Below, piece after piece: positions 7,791 through 17,800 of a DNA stretch of 34,692 bases. A program made the position numbers and the translations under genes. Origin of the DNA: an uncultured Clostridia bacterium (GTDB lineage: Bacteria; Bacillota; Clostridia; TANB77; CAG-508). The notes below the pieces were generated by a model. That model did no database searches and was not told where the DNA came from. It worked only from the letters and a program-made list of their open reading frames with translations. Numbering within the stretch: position 1 is the stretch's first letter; every line of letters starts with the position of its first letter. The stretch lies in the NCBI GenBank assembly GCA_947628735.1, contig CANRAY010000015.1, positions 1 through 34,692 on the forward strand, in the 5' to 3' direction.

Positions 7791-9029
7791 ATGGAAAGAA
7801 GAGTTGTTATTACAGGACTAGGAGCAATTACACCAATAGGAAATGATGTAGAAGAAACATGGAAAGGAATAGAGAATAAAGTTTGTGGTGTAGATAAAAT
7901 TACACAATTTGATTGCTCTGATTATAAAACAAGCTTAGCAGCAGAAGTAAAAAATTATGATCCATTACAACATTTTGAACCAAAACAAGCTAAAAGATTA
8001 GATAGATCTTCTCAATTAGCTATGGTAGCAGCAAGAGAAGCTTTAAAAGATAGTGGGATCACAAGTGAAAATACAGATTTAGAAAGAGTAGGAATATTCA
8101 TTAGCTCTGGAATAGCAGGTTTAATTACAATAGAAGAACAAGCAAGAAATTATTGGGAAAAAGGTCATGGAAGAGTATCTCCAATGTTTATTCCAATGTC
8201 AATTGCAAATATGCCAGCAGGAAATGTAGCAATTGATTTAGGATTAAAAGGAGAATCAATTTCTATAGTAACAGCATGTGCATCTTCAACTAATGCAATA
8301 GGAGAAGCATATAGAACAATTAAATATGGATCAGAAGATGCAATTTTAGCAGGAGGATCAGAAGGAGCTATCTGTGGAATGGGAATAGCAGGATTTGAAA
8401 ATATGAAAGCATTATCAAATTCAACAGACAAAAATAGAGCAAGTATTCCATTTGATAAAGAAAGAAATGGCTTCGTTATGGGAGAAGGAGCAGGAGTTGT
8501 AGTACTAGAAGATTTAGAACATGCTAAAAAAAGAGGAGCAAAAATTTATGCTGAAGTAATTGGATATGGAGCAACATCAGACGCTTATCATATTACTTCA
8601 CCAGCACCAGATGGAGAAGGTGGAGCAAGAGCAATGAAACGAGCAATAGAAGATGCTCATATAGAACCAAAAGACATAAACTATATTAATGCACATGGAA
8701 CATCAACACATCTAAATGATTCAACAGAGACAATGGCAATAAAAAATGCATTAGGAGAAGCAAGTAAAACAGTAGCAGTAAGCTCTACTAAAGGAAATAC
8801 AGGACACTTATTAGGAGGAGCTGGAGCAGTAGAAGCTATTATTTGTGTAAAAGCAATTGAAAATGGATTAATACCACCAACAATTAATTATAAAGAAAAA
8901 GATGAAGAATGTGACTTAGATATTGTACCAAATGAACCAAGAAAAAAAGAACTAAAAATAGTAATGTCAAATTCATTAGGATTTGGTGGACACAATGCAA
9001 GTATCATATTAAAAAAATATGAAGGATAG
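7791..9029 (+). CDS. fabF: 3-oxoacyl-ACP synthase II
   Basis: This 412-residue condensing enzyme carries the Cys-His-His triad of FabF: Cys163 in TACASSTNA, His302 in [11 protein letters not shown] and His339 in [12 protein letters not shown]. The C-terminal [12 protein letters not shown] is also typical. It extends acyl-ACP by two carbons from malonyl-ACP. AGAAGGAG lies upstream of the ATG, and the gap to fabG is 18 bases. No initiating synthase (FabH) is encoded nearby, so either FabH is elsewhere or initiation differs. Confidence 0.96.
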   Translation: MERRVVITGLGAITPIGNDVEETWKGIENKVCGVDKITQFDCSDYKTSLAAEVKNYDPLQHFEPKQAKRLDRSSQLAMVAAREALKDSGITSENTDLERVGIFISSGIAGLITIEEQARNYWEKGHGRVSPMFIPMSIANMPAGNVAIDLGLKGESISIVTACASSTNAIGEAYRTIKYGSEDAILAGGSEGAICGMGIAGFENMKALSNSTDKNRASIPFDKERNGFVMGEGAGVVVLEDLEHAKKRGAKIYAEVIGYGATSDAYHITSPAPDGEGGARAMKRAIEDAHIEPKDINYINAHGTSTHLNDSTETMAIKNALGEASKTVAVSSTKGNTGHLLGGAGAVEAIICVKAIENGLIPPTINYKEKDEECDLDIVPNEPRKKELKIVMSNSLGFGGHNASIILKKYEG

Positions 9030-9040
9030 GAGAGATAAAA

Positions 9041-9472
9041 ATGGAGTATGAAAAGATTAAACAGCTAATGGACGATATGGGTAATTCGAAGTTAACTTCA
9101 ATAGAAATAGATTTCCCAGATGGAACTAAAATTAGCATGAGAAAAGAAGAAAAAGAAATTGTAAAAATTGTTAAAACAGAAGAGAATGAAGAAACAATAA
9201 AAACAAAAATAGAAGATACTCATGAAGAAGATGAAACTGGAAATATTGTAAAATCTCCAATGGTAGGAACTTTTTATGCAAAGCCATCTCCAGAAAGTGA
9301 ACCTTTTGTAGAAGTAGGAAAAACTGTAAAAAAAGGTGATATTCTTTGCATTATAGAAGCTATGAAATTAATGAATGAAATTGAATCTGAATTTGAAGGA
9401 GAAATTAAAGAAATTTTAGTGAAAGACGGAGAAATGGTAGAGTATGGTAAACCACTATTTCGTATTGGATAA
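9041..9472 (+). CDS. accB: Biotin carboxyl carrier protein of acetyl-CoA carboxylase
   Basis: This 143-residue protein has a short N-terminal helix region, a charged linker rich in Lys and Glu (about residues 33-68) and a biotinyl/lipoyl domain. The biotin attachment site is EAMKLMNEI, with Lys109. The domain also has [14 protein letters not shown] and the closing [11 protein letters not shown]. BirA biotinylates it, AccC carboxylates the biotin, and it delivers CO2 to AccD/AccA. The ribosome site AGGAGAG lies close before the ATG. Confidence 0.96.
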   Translation: MEYEKIKQLMDDMGNSKLTSIEIDFPDGTKISMRKEEKEIVKIVKTEENEETIKTKIEDTHEEDETGNIVKSPMVGTFYAKPSPESEPFVEVGKTVKKGDILCIIEAMKLMNEIESEFEGEIKEILVKDGEMVEYGKPLFRIG

Positions 9473-9485
9473 AGGGTGAGAAGAA

Positions 9486-9908
9486 ATGTTAAATAAAGAA
9501 GAAATAAAAAAAATTATTCCTCAAAGAGAGCCATTTTTAATGATAGACGAAGTAGAAGAATATACTCCAGGAGAAAGTGCTATAGCATATAAATATGTAA
9601 ATGCAGAAGAATGGTATTTCAAAGGACATTTTCCAGGAAATCCAATTATGCCAGGAGTATTAATTACAGAAAGTTTAGCACAAGCAGGAGCAATAGCAAT
9701 TCTTAGCATGGAAGAAAATAAAGGAAAAAATGCTTTATTTGGCGGAATTGATAAAATGAAATTCAAAAAAATGGTAGTACCAGGTGATAAATTAAAACTA
9801 GAAGTAAAAATCATTAAAAGAAAAGGACCAATAGGAGTAGGAGAAGCAGTAGCAACAGTAGATGGAAAAATTGCAGCAAAAGGAGAATTAACATTTGCAG
9901 TTGTATAA
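9486..9908 (+). CDS. fabZ: 3-hydroxyacyl-ACP dehydratase
   Basis: This 140-residue hot-dog-fold protein starts with [14 protein letters not shown] and carries the catalytic motif [20 protein letters not shown], with His48 and Glu62. It dehydrates 3-hydroxyacyl-ACP to trans-2-enoyl-ACP. Its place between accB and accC is the conserved Firmicutes arrangement. No FabA-like isomerase is present. Confidence 0.96.
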   Translation: MLNKEEIKKIIPQREPFLMIDEVEEYTPGESAIAYKYVNAEEWYFKGHFPGNPIMPGVLITESLAQAGAIAILSMEENKGKNALFGGIDKMKFKKMVVPGDKLKLEVKIIKRKGPIGVGEAVATVDGKIAAKGELTFAVV

Positions 9909-9953
9909 TTAAAATTAGATAATACAATCAATAAGAGAAAGGGAAGTTACAAG

Positions 9954-11303
9954 ATGAATAAAATTTTAATTGCTAATAGAGGAGAAATAGCAGTTCGAAT
10001 TATAAGAGCATGTAAAGAAATGAATATAAAAACAGTAGCAGTATACTCAGAAATGGATAAAGATGCTATGCATACAAGACTAGCAGACGAAGCAATATGC
10101 ATTGGACCAGCAGCATCTGGAAAAAGCTATTTAAACTTTAAAAATATCATTGAGGCAGCAAATATTACAGGTGCAGACAGTATACATCCAGGCTTTGGAT
10201 TTTTATCAGAAAATAGTCAATTTGCTCAAATATGTGAAGAATCAAATATTAAATTTATTGGACCTTCATACAAAGTAATTGAATTAATGGGAAATAAATC
10301 AAATGCAAAAGAGTTAATGAAATCAGCAGGAGTACCAGTTATTCCAGGATCAGAAGGTAGTATTAAAGGATTAAAAGATGCTTTAAATATAGCAGAAAAA
10401 ATTGGCTATCCAGTTATGTTAAAAGCAGCAGCAGGTGGCGGAGGAAAAGGAATTCGTATTGCTAATAATCCAAAAGAATTAGAAATAAACTATAATATAG
10501 TAAAACAAGAAGCAAAAGTATCATTTAATGATGATGAAATCTATATTGAAAAATTTATTGAAAATCCAAGACATGTTGAAGTACAAATATTAGCAGATGA
10601 GTATGGAAATGTTATTCATCTAGGAGAAAGAGATTGTACTGTACAAAGAAGACATCAAAAAATTATTGAAGAAACACCATCAACAGCAATAGATGAAAAA
10701 TTAAGAAGTAAGATGGGAGAAACAGCAATAAAAGTAGCTAAAACAGCAGGATATACAAGTTGTGGAACAGTAGAATTTTTAGTAGATAAAAATAAGAATT
10801 TTTACTTTATGGAAATGAATACAAGAATACAAGTAGAACATCCAATTACAGAAGAAAGAACTGGAATAGATATTGTAAAAGAACAAATAAAAATTGCAGC
10901 AGGAGAAAAATTAAAATATAAACAAAAGGATATTGAATTTAGAGGAAACTGTATTGAATGTAGAATTAATGCAGAAAATCCATCTAAAAACTTTATGCCT
11001 TGCCCAGGAACAATTACAGGATTAAACTTACCAGGAGGAAATGGAATTAGAATTGACACAGCTGTATATGAAGGCTATACAATTCCACCAACTTATGATT
11101 CAATGATAGTAAAAATAATTGCTCATGGAAATAACAGAAATGATGCAATTAGCAAAATGAAAAGAGCATTAGAAGAAACTGTAATAGAAGGAGTAGATAC
11201 TAATATTGACTTTTTATTTAAGATTATCAAAAATCCACATTTTATTAGAGGGGATTTTGATACTTCTTTCATAGAAAAAGAAATATTAAAAAAAGAGGAA
11301 TAG
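9954..11303 (+). CDS. accC: Acetyl-CoA carboxylase, biotin carboxylase subunit
   Basis: This 449-residue ATP-grasp enzyme begins KILIANRGEIAVRIIRACKE. It has the glycine-rich ATP loop GGGGKG (161-166), ERDCTVQRRHQKIIEE, and the metal/active-site segment EMNTRIQVEH (287-296) with the catalytic Arg. It carboxylates the biotin of AccB using bicarbonate and ATP. Length and motifs are standard. The 45-base gap before it holds only an AAAGGGAAG ribosome site and no promoter that I can see. Confidence 0.97.
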   Translation: MNKILIANRGEIAVRIIRACKEMNIKTVAVYSEMDKDAMHTRLADEAICIGPAASGKSYLNFKNIIEAANITGADSIHPGFGFLSENSQFAQICEESNIKFIGPSYKVIELMGNKSNAKELMKSAGVPVIPGSEGSIKGLKDALNIAEKIGYPVMLKAAAGGGGKGIRIANNPKELEINYNIVKQEAKVSFNDDEIYIEKFIENPRHVEVQILADEYGNVIHLGERDCTVQRRHQKIIEETPSTAIDEKLRSKMGETAIKVAKTAGYTSCGTVEFLVDKNKNFYFMEMNTRIQVEHPITEERTGIDIVKEQIKIAAGEKLKYKQKDIEFRGNCIECRINAENPSKNFMPCPGTITGLNLPGGNGIRIDTAVYEGYTIPPTYDSMIVKIIAHGNNRNDAISKMKRALEETVIEGVDTNIDFLFKIIKNPHFIRGDFDTSFIEKEILKKEE

Positions 11304-11306
11304 CTT

Positions 11307-12143
11307 ATGATTGTAGATAAAATTAAAAAAAGAGAACCATCTGCAAAACAGATTACAAACAAAGTAGATATACCTGTAGGAAAATGGGTAAAATGCGATA
11401 AGTGTAAAGAAATTATATATAAAGAAACAGTAAGAAGTAATGAAGGAATATGTCCTAATTGTGGGGCATATTTTAGAATGCATATTAATAAAAGACTAGA
11501 AAGCATAATTGATGAAGGCACTTACAAACGATTTGATTTAGACATAGAAACAAGTAATCCTCTTGAATTAGAAGATTATCCTAAAAAATTAAAATCACTA
11601 AGAGAAAAAACAGGAATTCAAGAAGCAGTAGCCTGTGGTACTGGAGAAATTTTAGGAGAAAAAGTAGTTATTTGCATTATGGATAGCGGATTTTTAATGG
11701 GAAGCATGGGAGTTGTAGTAGGAGAAAAAATTACTTATTCGATTGAACAAGCTATTAAACAAAAATTACCTCTTATAATCTTCTGTACGTCAGGAGGAGC
11801 AAGAATGCAAGAAGGAATTATCTCTTTAATGCAAATGGCAAAAACAACAGCAGCACTATCAAAACTAAATGAAGCAGGAGGATTATATATATCAGTACTT
11901 ACAGATCCAACATATGGAGGTGTAACTGCTTCTTTTGCAAGTATTGCCGATATTGTATTAGCAGAACCAGGAGCAATGATAGGATTTGCAGGTCAAAGAG
12001 TTATAGAACAAACAATAGGAGAAAAATTACCAGAGGGATTTCAAACAGCAGAATTTTTACTAGAACACGGATTTATAGATAAAATTGTAGATAGAAGAGA
12101 TTTAAAAGAAACATTACATAAATTAATTCAAATGTCATTTTAA
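11307..12143 (+). CDS. accD: Acetyl-CoA carboxylase, carboxyltransferase beta subunit
   Basis: This 278-residue protein has an N-terminal zinc ribbon with Cys30, Cys33, Cys49 and Cys52. A crotonase-like carboxyltransferase domain follows, with CTSGGARMQEGIISLMQMAK, PTYGGVTASFA and GFAGQRVIEQT. With AccA it transfers CO2 from carboxybiotin to acetyl-CoA. The start lies three bases after the accC stop, with AGAGGAA inside the accC end, so coupling is likely. Confidence 0.96.
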   Translation: MIVDKIKKREPSAKQITNKVDIPVGKWVKCDKCKEIIYKETVRSNEGICPNCGAYFRMHINKRLESIIDEGTYKRFDLDIETSNPLELEDYPKKLKSLREKTGIQEAVACGTGEILGEKVVICIMDSGFLMGSMGVVVGEKITYSIEQAIKQKLPLIIFCTSGGARMQEGIISLMQMAKTTAALSKLNEAGGLYISVLTDPTYGGVTASFASIADIVLAEPGAMIGFAGQRVIEQTIGEKLPEGFQTAEFLLEHGFIDKIVDRRDLKETLHKLIQMSF

Positions 12144-12161
12144 GGCAAAGAAGGGAAAAAT

Positions 12162-12971
12162 ATGAATGCATGGGAAAAAGTAGAAATTGCAAGATCACCA
12201 TACAGAAAAACATCATTAGACTACATAAAAGAAATTTTTGATGATTTTATAGAATTACATGGAGATAGAAATTTTAAGGATGATAAAGCGATTGTTTGTG
12301 GTTTAGCCAATATAGGAAAACAAAATTATACAGTAATTGCAGAGCAAAAAGGAAGAACAACAAAAGAAAATATTGAAAGAAACTTTGGAATGCCAAATCC
12401 AGAAAGTTATCGAAAAGCTATTAGATTCATGAATCAAGCTGAAAAATTTAAAAGACCAGTAATTACATTTATAGATACAAAAGGAGCTTATCCAGGAATA
12501 GGTGCAGAAGAAAGAGGACAAGGAGAGGCAATAGCAAGTTCAATGTTAAAAATGGCCAGTCTAAAAGTACCAATTATTTCTATTGTTATTGGAGAAGGAT
12601 CAAGTGGAGGAGCATTAGCATTAGGAGTAGGAAATAAAGTATTAATGTTAGAAAATGCTATTTATTCTATATTATCACCAGAAGGGTATGCAAGTATTTT
12701 ATGGAAAGACTCATCTAGAGCAAAAGAAGCAGCTGAAAAAATGAAATTAACTGCAAATGACTTGTATGATTTAAAAGTAATTGATAAAATAATAAAAGAG
12801 CCAAAGGGAGATAAAGAAGAAAGCTTTGAAAAAGTAGCAAAAGATTTAAAAAAAGAAATTAAAAATATAACAAAGGAATTAAAAGAAATGCCAGTAGAAG
12901 ACATGATAGAACAACGCTATCAAAAATTTAGAAATATGGGAGAATATATTCCTTTGGTAAAAGAACAATAA
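12162..12971 (+). CDS. accA: Acetyl-CoA carboxylase, carboxyltransferase alpha subunit
   Basis: This 269-residue protein has FIDTKGAYPGIGAEERGQGE and GEGSSGGALALGVG, the oxyanion-hole and acetyl-CoA-binding parts of the alpha carboxyltransferase, followed by SPEGYASILWKD. It begins near the LHGDR segment, so it lacks part of the N-terminal helical extension of the 319-residue E. coli protein. AGAAGGG precedes the ATG. It works as a complex with AccD, whose gene lies 18 bases upstream. Confidence 0.95.
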   Translation: MNAWEKVEIARSPYRKTSLDYIKEIFDDFIELHGDRNFKDDKAIVCGLANIGKQNYTVIAEQKGRTTKENIERNFGMPNPESYRKAIRFMNQAEKFKRPVITFIDTKGAYPGIGAEERGQGEAIASSMLKMASLKVPIISIVIGEGSSGGALALGVGNKVLMLENAIYSILSPEGYASILWKDSSRAKEAAEKMKLTANDLYDLKVIDKIIKEPKGDKEESFEKVAKDLKKEIKNITKELKEMPVEDMIEQRYQKFRNMGEYIPLVKEQ

Positions 12972-12988
12972 AGAAATGGAGAGAAAAT

Positions 12989-13762
12989 ATGTTATTACAA
13001 GGAAAGAAAATATTAATTATGGGAATTAGAAACAAATGGAGTATTGCATTTGGAATAGCAAAATCTGCTTATGATAATGGAGCACAATTAATATTTACAT
13101 ATATGGGAGAAGAAAATAAAGAAAAAATAGAAGAATTAACCGCAGAGTTCAAAGGAAGCAAATCTTATGTATTAGATGGAGCTTCAGAAGATGATTTAGT
13201 AAAAGAAGTATTTACAAAAATAAAAGAAGAAAATGGAAAAGTAGATGGAATTGTACACGCTATAGCACATGCAAATACAGAAGATTTACACAATGACTTT
13301 ATTTTCACAAGTAAAGAAGGATATAGCCATGCAGTAGATGTAAGCAGTTATTCATTTGTATTAGTAGCAAGAATGGCAAAAGAATTAGACATGTTAAATG
13401 AAGGTGCAAGTTTAGTAACATTAACATATCACGGTTCAACAAAAGTGTTAGATGGATACAATGTTATGGGAGTAGCAAAGGCAGCACTAGAAGCTAGCGT
13501 AAGATATTTAGCTGAAAATCTAGGAAAAGAAGGATTACGAGTTAATGCAATTTCAGCAGGACCAATCAAAACATTATCAGCTAAAGGTATCAAGGATTTT
13601 AGTTCAATTTTAACTGTAATAGAAGAAAAAGCACCATTACATAGAAATGTAACAACAAAACAGGTAGGAGATGTAGCAACATTTTTATTAAGCTCAATGT
13701 CTGAAAGTATTACAGGACAAGTAATTTACGCAGACAACGGATATAACATTATGGGAATTTAG
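12989..13762 (+). CDS. fabI: Enoyl-ACP reductase (FabI type)
   Basis: This 257-residue divergent short-chain dehydrogenase opens with KKILIMGIRNKWSIAFGIAK, the FabI cofactor motif. It has the catalytic pair Tyr157 and Lys164 in YNVMGVAK (Y-x6-K), with Tyr147 in TYHGS, and ends QVIYADNGYNIMG. It reduces enoyl-ACP with NADH, completing the elongation cycle. Many Firmicutes clusters use FabK at this step; here FabI closes the run. FabI is the target of triclosan-type inhibitors. No terminator hairpin follows, and its stop codon abuts the next promoter. Confidence 0.94.
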   Translation: MLLQGKKILIMGIRNKWSIAFGIAKSAYDNGAQLIFTYMGEENKEKIEELTAEFKGSKSYVLDGASEDDLVKEVFTKIKEENGKVDGIVHAIAHANTEDLHNDFIFTSKEGYSHAVDVSSYSFVLVARMAKELDMLNEGASLVTLTYHGSTKVLDGYNVMGVAKAALEASVRYLAENLGKEGLRVNAISAGPIKTLSAKGIKDFSSILTVIEEKAPLHRNVTTKQVGDVATFLLSSMSESITGQVIYADNGYNIMGI

Positions 13763-13791
13763 TTGACAAAATACGACAAAGCGATTAAGAT
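13763..13791 (+). promoter_or_regulatory. Candidate sigma-A promoter for mscL
   Basis: A perfect TTGACA (13763-13768) begins next to the fabI stop, and TAAGAT (13786-13791) follows after 17 bases. The -35 is consensus and the -10 is moderate. It would give mscL its own transcript. Confidence 0.55.
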
Positions 13792-13826
13792 ATATAGCAG
13801 AAAAATAAAAATGGAGGCTGTTATAT

Positions 13827-14324
13827 ATGTTAAAAGAATTTAAAGAATTTGCCATGAAGGGAAATATCATGGATCTAGCAATTGGTGTTGTAATAGGAGG
13901 TGCATTCCAACAAATTGTAAACTCACTTGTACAAGACATGATTATGCCAGCAATTTCAATTCTAACAGGAAAAGTAGACTTTTCTGATATGGTACTAACT
14001 ATTGGAGATGCATCAATTAAATATGGAAACTTTATTACAACAATTGTTAATTTCTTAATTATTGCTTTTTCAATCTTTTTAGTTGTTAAATATCTTAACA
14101 AACTAAATAAAATAAAAGAATTAGGAGAACTAGCAGCAACAAAGCTAGATAAAAAAGGAAAATTAAGAAAGAAAAAGAAAACAGAAGAAGCAAAGGAAGA
14201 AGAAGTAAAACCTGTAACCAAAATATGTCCTTATTGCTATTCAGAAATAAAATATGAAGCAACAAGATGCCCACACTGTACTTCTGTACTAGAAGAGCAA
14301 ACAGAAAAAGTTGACAATAAATAA
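13827..14324 (+). CDS. mscL: Large-conductance mechanosensitive channel with C-terminal zinc ribbon
   Basis: This 165-residue protein has the MscL pore helix start [21 protein letters not shown]1 at about 13-45, a short extracellular loop, and TM2 at about 68-90 ([20 protein letters not shown]). A Lys/Glu-rich linker follows TM2, then a treble Cys pair CPYC...CPHC (Cys134, 137, 148, 151) that looks like a small zinc ribbon. MscL opens under membrane tension to release solutes during osmotic downshock. The usual length is about 130-150 residues, so the ribbon is an addition at the cytoplasmic end. A GGAGG ribosome site precedes the ATG by seven bases. Confidence 0.94.
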   Translation: MLKEFKEFAMKGNIMDLAIGVVIGGAFQQIVNSLVQDMIMPAISILTGKVDFSDMVLTIGDASIKYGNFITTIVNFLIIAFSIFLVVKYLNKLNKIKELGELAATKLDKKGKLRKKKKTEEAKEEEVKPVTKICPYCYSEIKYEATRCPHCTSVLEEQTEKVDNK

Positions 14325-14339
14325 AAAAAGAGATAAAAT
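14311..14339 (+). promoter_or_regulatory. Sigma-A-like promoter for spoIIID
   Basis: TTGACA (14311-14316) lies within the last codons of mscL, and TAAAAT (14334-14339) follows after exactly 17 bases. A 5-bp hairpin, CCCAT-GAAAA-ATGGG (14351-14365), would lie at the very 5' end of the message and could protect it. AGGAGGT (14377-14383) is the ribosome site. No clear sigma-E motif is seen, although spoIIID is a sigma-E gene in Bacillus. Confidence 0.6.
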
Positions 14340-14390
14340 AAATAATGCAACCCATGAAAAATGGGAAAAATTGAATAGGAGGTATTCTAA

Positions 14391-14663
14391 ATGTATGATC
14401 ATCGAAAGATGATTGAAGACCGCGTAGAGCGGTTAGCGGAATATGTTGTCGCCAATAAAGCAACTGTCCGTCAGACTGCCGAAAAATTCGGCTATTCCAA
14501 ATCGACTGTACACAAAGATTTAACTGAAAGACTGCCGCAACATAGCATTATGCTGTATCAAGAGGTACGCAAAGTAGCTCAGCAGAACAAGGCCGAGAGG
14601 CATTTGCGTGGAGGAATTGCAACGCGGAAAAAGTTCAAAGAGATGAAGGAGATGTCGCTGTAA
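14391..14663 (+). CDS. spoIIID: Stage III sporulation transcriptional regulator SpoIIID
   Basis: This 90-residue protein matches SpoIIID over its whole length: RVERLAEYVV, a helix-turn-helix at about residues 25-44 (TVRQTAEKFGYSKSTVHKDL), and a basic C-terminal helix with ERHLRGGIATRKKF. It is a DNA-binding regulator of the mother-cell programme during sporulation. Its base composition stands out: by hand count 122 of 273 bases are G or C (about 45%). It uses codons such as CGC, CTG, GCC and ACG that neighbouring genes hardly use. The contrast includes the terminator behind it, which suggests that gene plus terminator arrived together by transfer or allele replacement. Confidence 0.96.
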   Translation: MYDHRKMIEDRVERLAEYVVANKATVRQTAEKFGYSKSTVHKDLTERLPQHSIMLYQEVRKVAQQNKAERHLRGGIATRKKFKEMKEMSL

Positions 14664-14675
14664 ATTAGAATACCG

Positions 14676-14705
14676 GAGCCGGATAAAGTACACCGGCTCT
14701 TTTTT
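14676..14705 (+). terminator. Intrinsic terminator of spoIIID
   Basis: GAGCCGG (14676-14682) pairs with CCGGCTC (14693-14699), and six T follow (14700-14705). The stem is far more GC-rich than other terminators in the window, in keeping with the foreign composition of spoIIID. Confidence 0.92.
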
Positions 14706-14740
14706 ATAAATGTATAATAAACCATAAAACTAACTTTTTA

Positions 14741-14769
14741 TTGCATAAAACAGGAAATTGATGTATAAT
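14741..14769 (+). promoter_or_regulatory. Sigma-A promoter of mfd
   Basis: TTGCAT (14741-14746) and a perfect TATAAT (14764-14769) are 17 bases apart. Transcription would start near 14776, which rules out the in-frame TTG and ATG codons at 14758 and 14761 and supports ATG 14806 as the start of Mfd. Confidence 0.65.
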
Positions 14770-14805
14770 ATAACAGTAAAAAATAAGCTGAAAGGCAAAC
14801 AAAAC

Positions 14806-17800
14806 ATGAATTTTCTTATTAACAAACTAAAAGAAAATGAAAAATTCAAACAATATTTAGAAGATATAAAAAATAAACAAAGCCCGATAAACATATCGGG
14901 CTTATCTGACGTGGCTAAAAGTTATATCATAGCAGGAACAGCCACAAGTAGAAAAAAAACAATTTTCATTGTAACATATAATGAAATACAAGCTAAAAAA
15001 CTAAAAAAAGATTTAGAATATTTTTTAACAGATAATAAAGAAACTAACATTGTATATTTTCCAAAAAAGGAAATATCATCATATGATTATGTATCACAAA
15101 GCAAAGATCTACCATTTGAAAGAATAGAAGCATTAAATCAAATCGTGCAAAAGAAAGCTAATATTATTATTACAACTATAGAAGCATTAATGCAAAATAT
15201 GCCAGAAAAAGATGTAATATATAAAAATATTGTTTCATTTCAAGTAGGAAAAGGGTTTGAAACACCAAATAATAAACAATCTGAGAAACAAGATTTAAAA
15301 ACATTAAAAAATATTTTAGTACAACTGGGATATGAAAGAAATGAATTAGTAGAAGCACAAGGACAATTTAGCATCAGAGGTGGAATTGTTGATATTGGAT
15401 TATCTGACAAGCAAGGAATAAGAATTGAATTTTGGGGAGATGAAGTAGATTCAATTAGAACATTTCAAATAGCCTCACAAAGATCAAATGAAATGTTAAA
15501 TAACATTGTTATCTATCCAGCACACGAATATATTATTGAAAAAACAATTGAAACTGATGAAAGTGTTCTAGATGAAAATCTAGAAGAAGGTGTAATTCCA
15601 CTTTATGAATATAATATAGAAGAAATTTGTAATCGAATAGAAGAAAAATATTTAGAAAACGAAAAAGAATTATCAGACGAACAAAAACGTAATATACAAT
15701 CTGATATAGAAAAAATAAAAAATGGAGAGTATATTAGTAGAATAGATAAATACTTTAATGAATTTTATCCAAAGCAAGAAACCTTTCTACAGTATATACC
15801 AAAAGACTGCCTAGTATTTTTTGACGAAATGAATAAAATAGGGCAAAGAAGAGAAAATATAGTAATTGATAATAATAACTTAATTAAATCATTAACAGAA
15901 AAAGAAAGATTTATACCAGAAGCAATTCAAAATATTAGTGAAAATAAGTTAGAATTAGAAACAGATCACCAAACTATTTATATAAATACAAATGCAAGTT
16001 ATAGTAATAAAAACAAATATGAATTTAACACAAGAGAAGTCAATATTTACAAAAGTGAATTAGATTTATTAACAACAGATATAAAGAAATGGATTAAAGA
16101 GAAAAAAGAAATTATATTACTTCCAGGTAATGAAAAAAATATAGAAAAATTAACACAGCTTTTAAAAGAAAAAGAAATTGAATATACACTTATAAAAGAT
16201 GAAAAAGATACAAAAACAACATCAAACTGTATAATTTATCATAATAAAAACAGTAAGCAAAGTGCAACTTCCGTAGGATTTGAAAGTTATGATTTAAAAA
16301 TAATTGTAGTTAGTTTAATAGATGCTTTTGAGCAAGAAATAAAAAAGAAAAAAGCAAGCAATACCTTCAAACAAGCAGAAAAAATTGTATTTGCAGATCT
16401 AAAACAAGGAGACTATGTTGTCCACAGATCACATGGAATTGGACAGTTTATAGGAGTAAATACAATTACGGCAGATAATGTTACAAAAGATTATATAAAA
16501 ATAAAATACAAAAATGATGATATGCTATATGTACCTACAAATAGCTTAGACAATGTTAGAAAATATATTGGAGGAGGAGAAGATACTGCTCCAAAACTTA
16601 GCCGTTTAGGAAGTAAAGAATGGGAAAACACAAAAGCAAAAGTTAAAAATAATTTAAGGGTAATTGCAAAAGACCTAATAGAGCTATATGCAAAAAGACA
16701 GCAAATAAAAGGATTTGCCTTTTCAAAAGATACAGAATGGCAAAAACAGTTTGAAGAAAACTTTCCATATCAAGAAACTGAAGATCAATTAAGATGTATT
16801 GAAGAAGTAAAAAAGGATATGGAACAAGAAAAACCAATGGATAGATTACTATGTGGAGATGTAGGATATGGAAAAACAGAGGTAGCTATTCGTGCAGCAT
16901 TTAAAGCAGTAATGGATCAAAAACAAGTTGCTTATTTAGTACCGACAACAGTACTTGCAAATCAACAATACGAAGAATTCAAAAAAAGAATGTCAGATTT
17001 TGCTATAAAAGTGGAATTGTTAAATCGTTTTAGAACTAAAAAAGAACAAGAAGAAACCGTAAAAAAGCTAAAATTAGGAGAAGTAGATGTTGTTATTGGA
17101 ACACATAGAATATTAAGTAATGATGTACAATTTAAAGATTTAGGATTACTGATCATTGATGAAGAGCATCGTTTTGGAGTAAAAGATAAAGAAAAAATAA
17201 AGCAACTAAAAAATAGTGTAGATGTATTAACTATGACAGCAACGCCAATCCCAAGAACATTACATATGTCAATTGTTGGAGTAAGAGATATGTCTGTTAT
17301 ATATGAACCTCCACATAATAGAAGACCTGTTCAAACATATGTAGTAGAATATGATGAAGAAATGGTAAGAGAAGCTATAACAAGAGAAATAGAAAGAGGA
17401 GGACAAATCTTTTATCTATACAATAATGTAGAAGGCATTGAAAGAAAAGCAATGCATATTCAAGAGCTTGTACCTGAGGCAAAAGTTGAATTTGCTCATG
17501 GCAAAATGAGCGGAAGACAACTAGAAAGCATAATGGAAGAATTTATTAATAAAGAAATTAATGTATTAGTATGTACAACAATACTAGAATCAGGAATAGA
17601 CATCCCAAATGCAAATACAATTATAGTAGAAAATGCAGATAAATTAGGTCTAGCACAGCTATATCAAATTAGAGGAAGAGTTGGTAGAAGCGATAAACAA
17701 GCATATGCATTTATTATGTATAGAAGAGACAAACTATTAACTGAAATAGCAGACAAAAGGTTAAAAGCAATAAAAGAATTTACAGAATTTGGCTCAGGCT

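Noticed and set aside
9521..9931. Leftward 136-codon ORF opposite fabZ
   Set aside because: It is an antisense shadow of fabZ, an unmistakable real gene, and lacks a ribosome site and recognisable motifs. The same holds for the long antisense ORFs at 25517-26068 and 29307-29774.
14351..14365. CCCAT-GAAAA-ATGGG hairpin as a terminator of mscL
   Set aside because: It is followed by A, not T, on the + strand and lies within the leader of spoIIID; a 5' stabilising hairpin is more likely.
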